Shown here: in pieces, positions 4,929 through 5,851 of the stretch
Numbering within the stretch: the first letter of the stretch is position 1
Layout of the letters: every line of letters begins with the position of its first letter
Position numbers and translations under genes: made by a program
Notes under the pieces: model-generated
The model's database searches: none
Seen by the model: the letters and a program-made list of their open reading frames with translations, nothing else
What the model was told of the DNA's origin: nothing
Source of the DNA: Sphingobacteriaceae bacterium
Lineage (GTDB): Bacteria > Bacteroidota > Bacteroidia > Sphingobacteriales > Sphingobacteriaceae
Direction of reading: 5' to 3'
Assembly (NCBI GenBank): GCA_025450155.1
Contig: JANWIB010000112.1
Location: 1 to 5,851 of the forward strand
Length of the DNA stretch: 5,851 nucleotides

Positions 4929-5851
4929 TATATTTTTACCCTAATTGTTTGCTGTACTTGCTTTGCTTTTTCTATGGCTCGATCCCGGTCATCATCCATA
5001 ATAGTTACATGCCCCATCTTTCGGAAAGGTTTGGTGAATTTTTTGCCGTAAAGGTGTACATAAACACCGTCTAATTTCAAAATTTCATTCAATCCTTCAT
5101 ACTCAGCTAAACCTTCATATCCCGATTCTCCAAGCAGGTTAATCATTACGGCATTACCAATGCAGCGTGTATCGCCTAAGGGTAGATTAAATATAGCCCT
5201 AAGATGTTGTTCAAATTGCGAAGTATAATTGCCTTCGATACTTTGGTGGCCACTGTTGTGAGGACGAGGCGCTAATTCGTTAACTATTATTTCGCCATCT
5301 TTTTTCAGAAACATTTCTACCGCCAGCAAGCCCACAATTTTTAAGTTATCAGCAATTTTTATTGCCAACGATTCAGCTTCTTGCAATTTTTCAACCGGTA
5401 GGGTTGAGGGTGAAATCAGGAATTCTACCAGGTTGGCTTTTGAATTAAATTCCATTTCTACACATGGAAATGTTTTTATTTCTTCGTTTTCATTTCGTGC
5501 AACAATTACCGCAATTTCTTTTTCGAAGTCAATCCATTCTTCTATTATACTCGGAGCCTCGAATGCATCTTTTAAATCATCTTCTGAAGCTACTTTATAT
5601 ACTCCACGGCCATCGTAACCATCTTTTCGCAATTTTTGAATATATGGATACGGAAAATCAGCACTTTTTAAATTTTCTTTGGATGATATTAACTGAAAAT
5701 GTGCTGTTGGGATGTCATTTTGTTTGAAGAATTCTTTCTGCAACCCTTTATCTTGTATTAAGCGAATAACTCTTGGTTGAGGGTATATAAGCACACCTTC
5801 TTCTTCTAATTTTTGCAATGCGTCTACATTTACCTTTTCAATTTCTATGGT
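4928..5851 (-). CDS. purK: 5-(carboxyamino)imidazole ribonucleotide synthase, N-terminus cut by window edge
   Basis: An ATP-grasp enzyme that uses ATP and bicarbonate to turn AIR into N5-CAIR, the substrate of PurE. The frame is open to the right edge, with 307 codons visible. The visible N-terminus TIEIEKVNVDAL matches the family segment just after the nucleotide-fold domain, so roughly 70-80 residues are missing. The TTG at 5816-5818 is an internal Leu codon, not a start. In order come YPQP and IQDKGLQKEFF, the ATP-binding loop DGYDGRG (5603-5623), IEEWIDFEKEIAVIVAR, AVEMF, and the metal/ATP signature NELAPRPHNSGH (5246-5281). A C-terminal domain follows with HLYGK and FRKMGHVTI. All ATP-grasp motifs in the visible part look intact. 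The stop overlaps the purE ATG by one base. The promoter lies outside the window. Confidence 0.96.
   Translation of the reverse strand, partial: TIEIEKVNVDALQKLEEEGVLIYPQPRVIRLIQDKGLQKEFFKQNDIPTAHFQLISSKENLKSADFPYPYIQKLRKDGYDGRGVYKVASEDDLKDAFEAPSIIEEWIDFEKEIAVIVARNENEEIKTFPCVEMEFNSKANLVEFLISPSTLPVEKLQEAESLAIKIADNLKIVGLLAVEMFLKKDGEIIVNELAPRPHNSGHQSIEGNYTSQFEQHLRAIFNLPLGDTRCIGNAVMINLLGESGYEGLAEYEGLNEILKLDGVYVHLYGKKFTKPFRKMGHVTIMDDDRDRAIEKAKQVQQTIRVKI

Noticed and set aside
5433..5727. Plus-strand frames antisense to purK
   Set aside because: They are shadows of the well-supported purK frame and show no recognisable protein features.
5816..5818. TTG as the purK start codon
   Set aside because: The frame continues to the window edge with a good PurK match upstream of it, so this is an internal Leu codon.

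Overview
The window looks like chromosome of an AT-rich member of the Bacteroidota. The Chitinophagales are a tentative guess. Supporting signs are start codons preceded by A-rich leaders with no clear Shine-Dalgarno sequence, matches to the Bacteroidota -7 promoter element TAnnTTTG, and protein types such as the RND permease C-terminus and the small Ala/Asp/Ser-rich lipoprotein. I see no transposase, integrase, CRISPR array, tRNA or rRNA.

Layout from left to right: the C-terminal end of an RND-family efflux permease (+, cut by the left edge) and a strong hairpin; a small lipoprotein gene (-) built of heptad repeats with its own terminator; a roughly 300-base divergent intergenic region with repeated GGTTAC/GTAACC motifs; an apparent two-gene operon (+) of an ECF sigma factor and a membrane protein that joins a putative anti-sigma-like N-terminal domain to a trypsin/DegP-like serine protease; a hairpin terminator; pdxH (-), the FMN-dependent pyridoxamine-phosphate oxidase; a yqgE/algH family gene (+); and purE with most of purK (-, purK cut by the right edge).

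The right half is housekeeping: PdxH makes pyridoxal phosphate, and PurK and PurE carry out successive steps of de novo purine synthesis, translated from a TAATG-coupled pair. The part most worth attention is 1004-2976. There a sigma factor is followed six bases later by a single-pass protein whose cytoplasmic part resembles an anti-sigma domain and whose predicted periplasmic part is a complete Ser protease with no PDZ domain. This suggests a signalling module in which regulator and protease share one chain. The divergent lipoprotein gene and the sigma operon share sequence motifs in the region between them, so they may be co-regulated. This functional model is inference.
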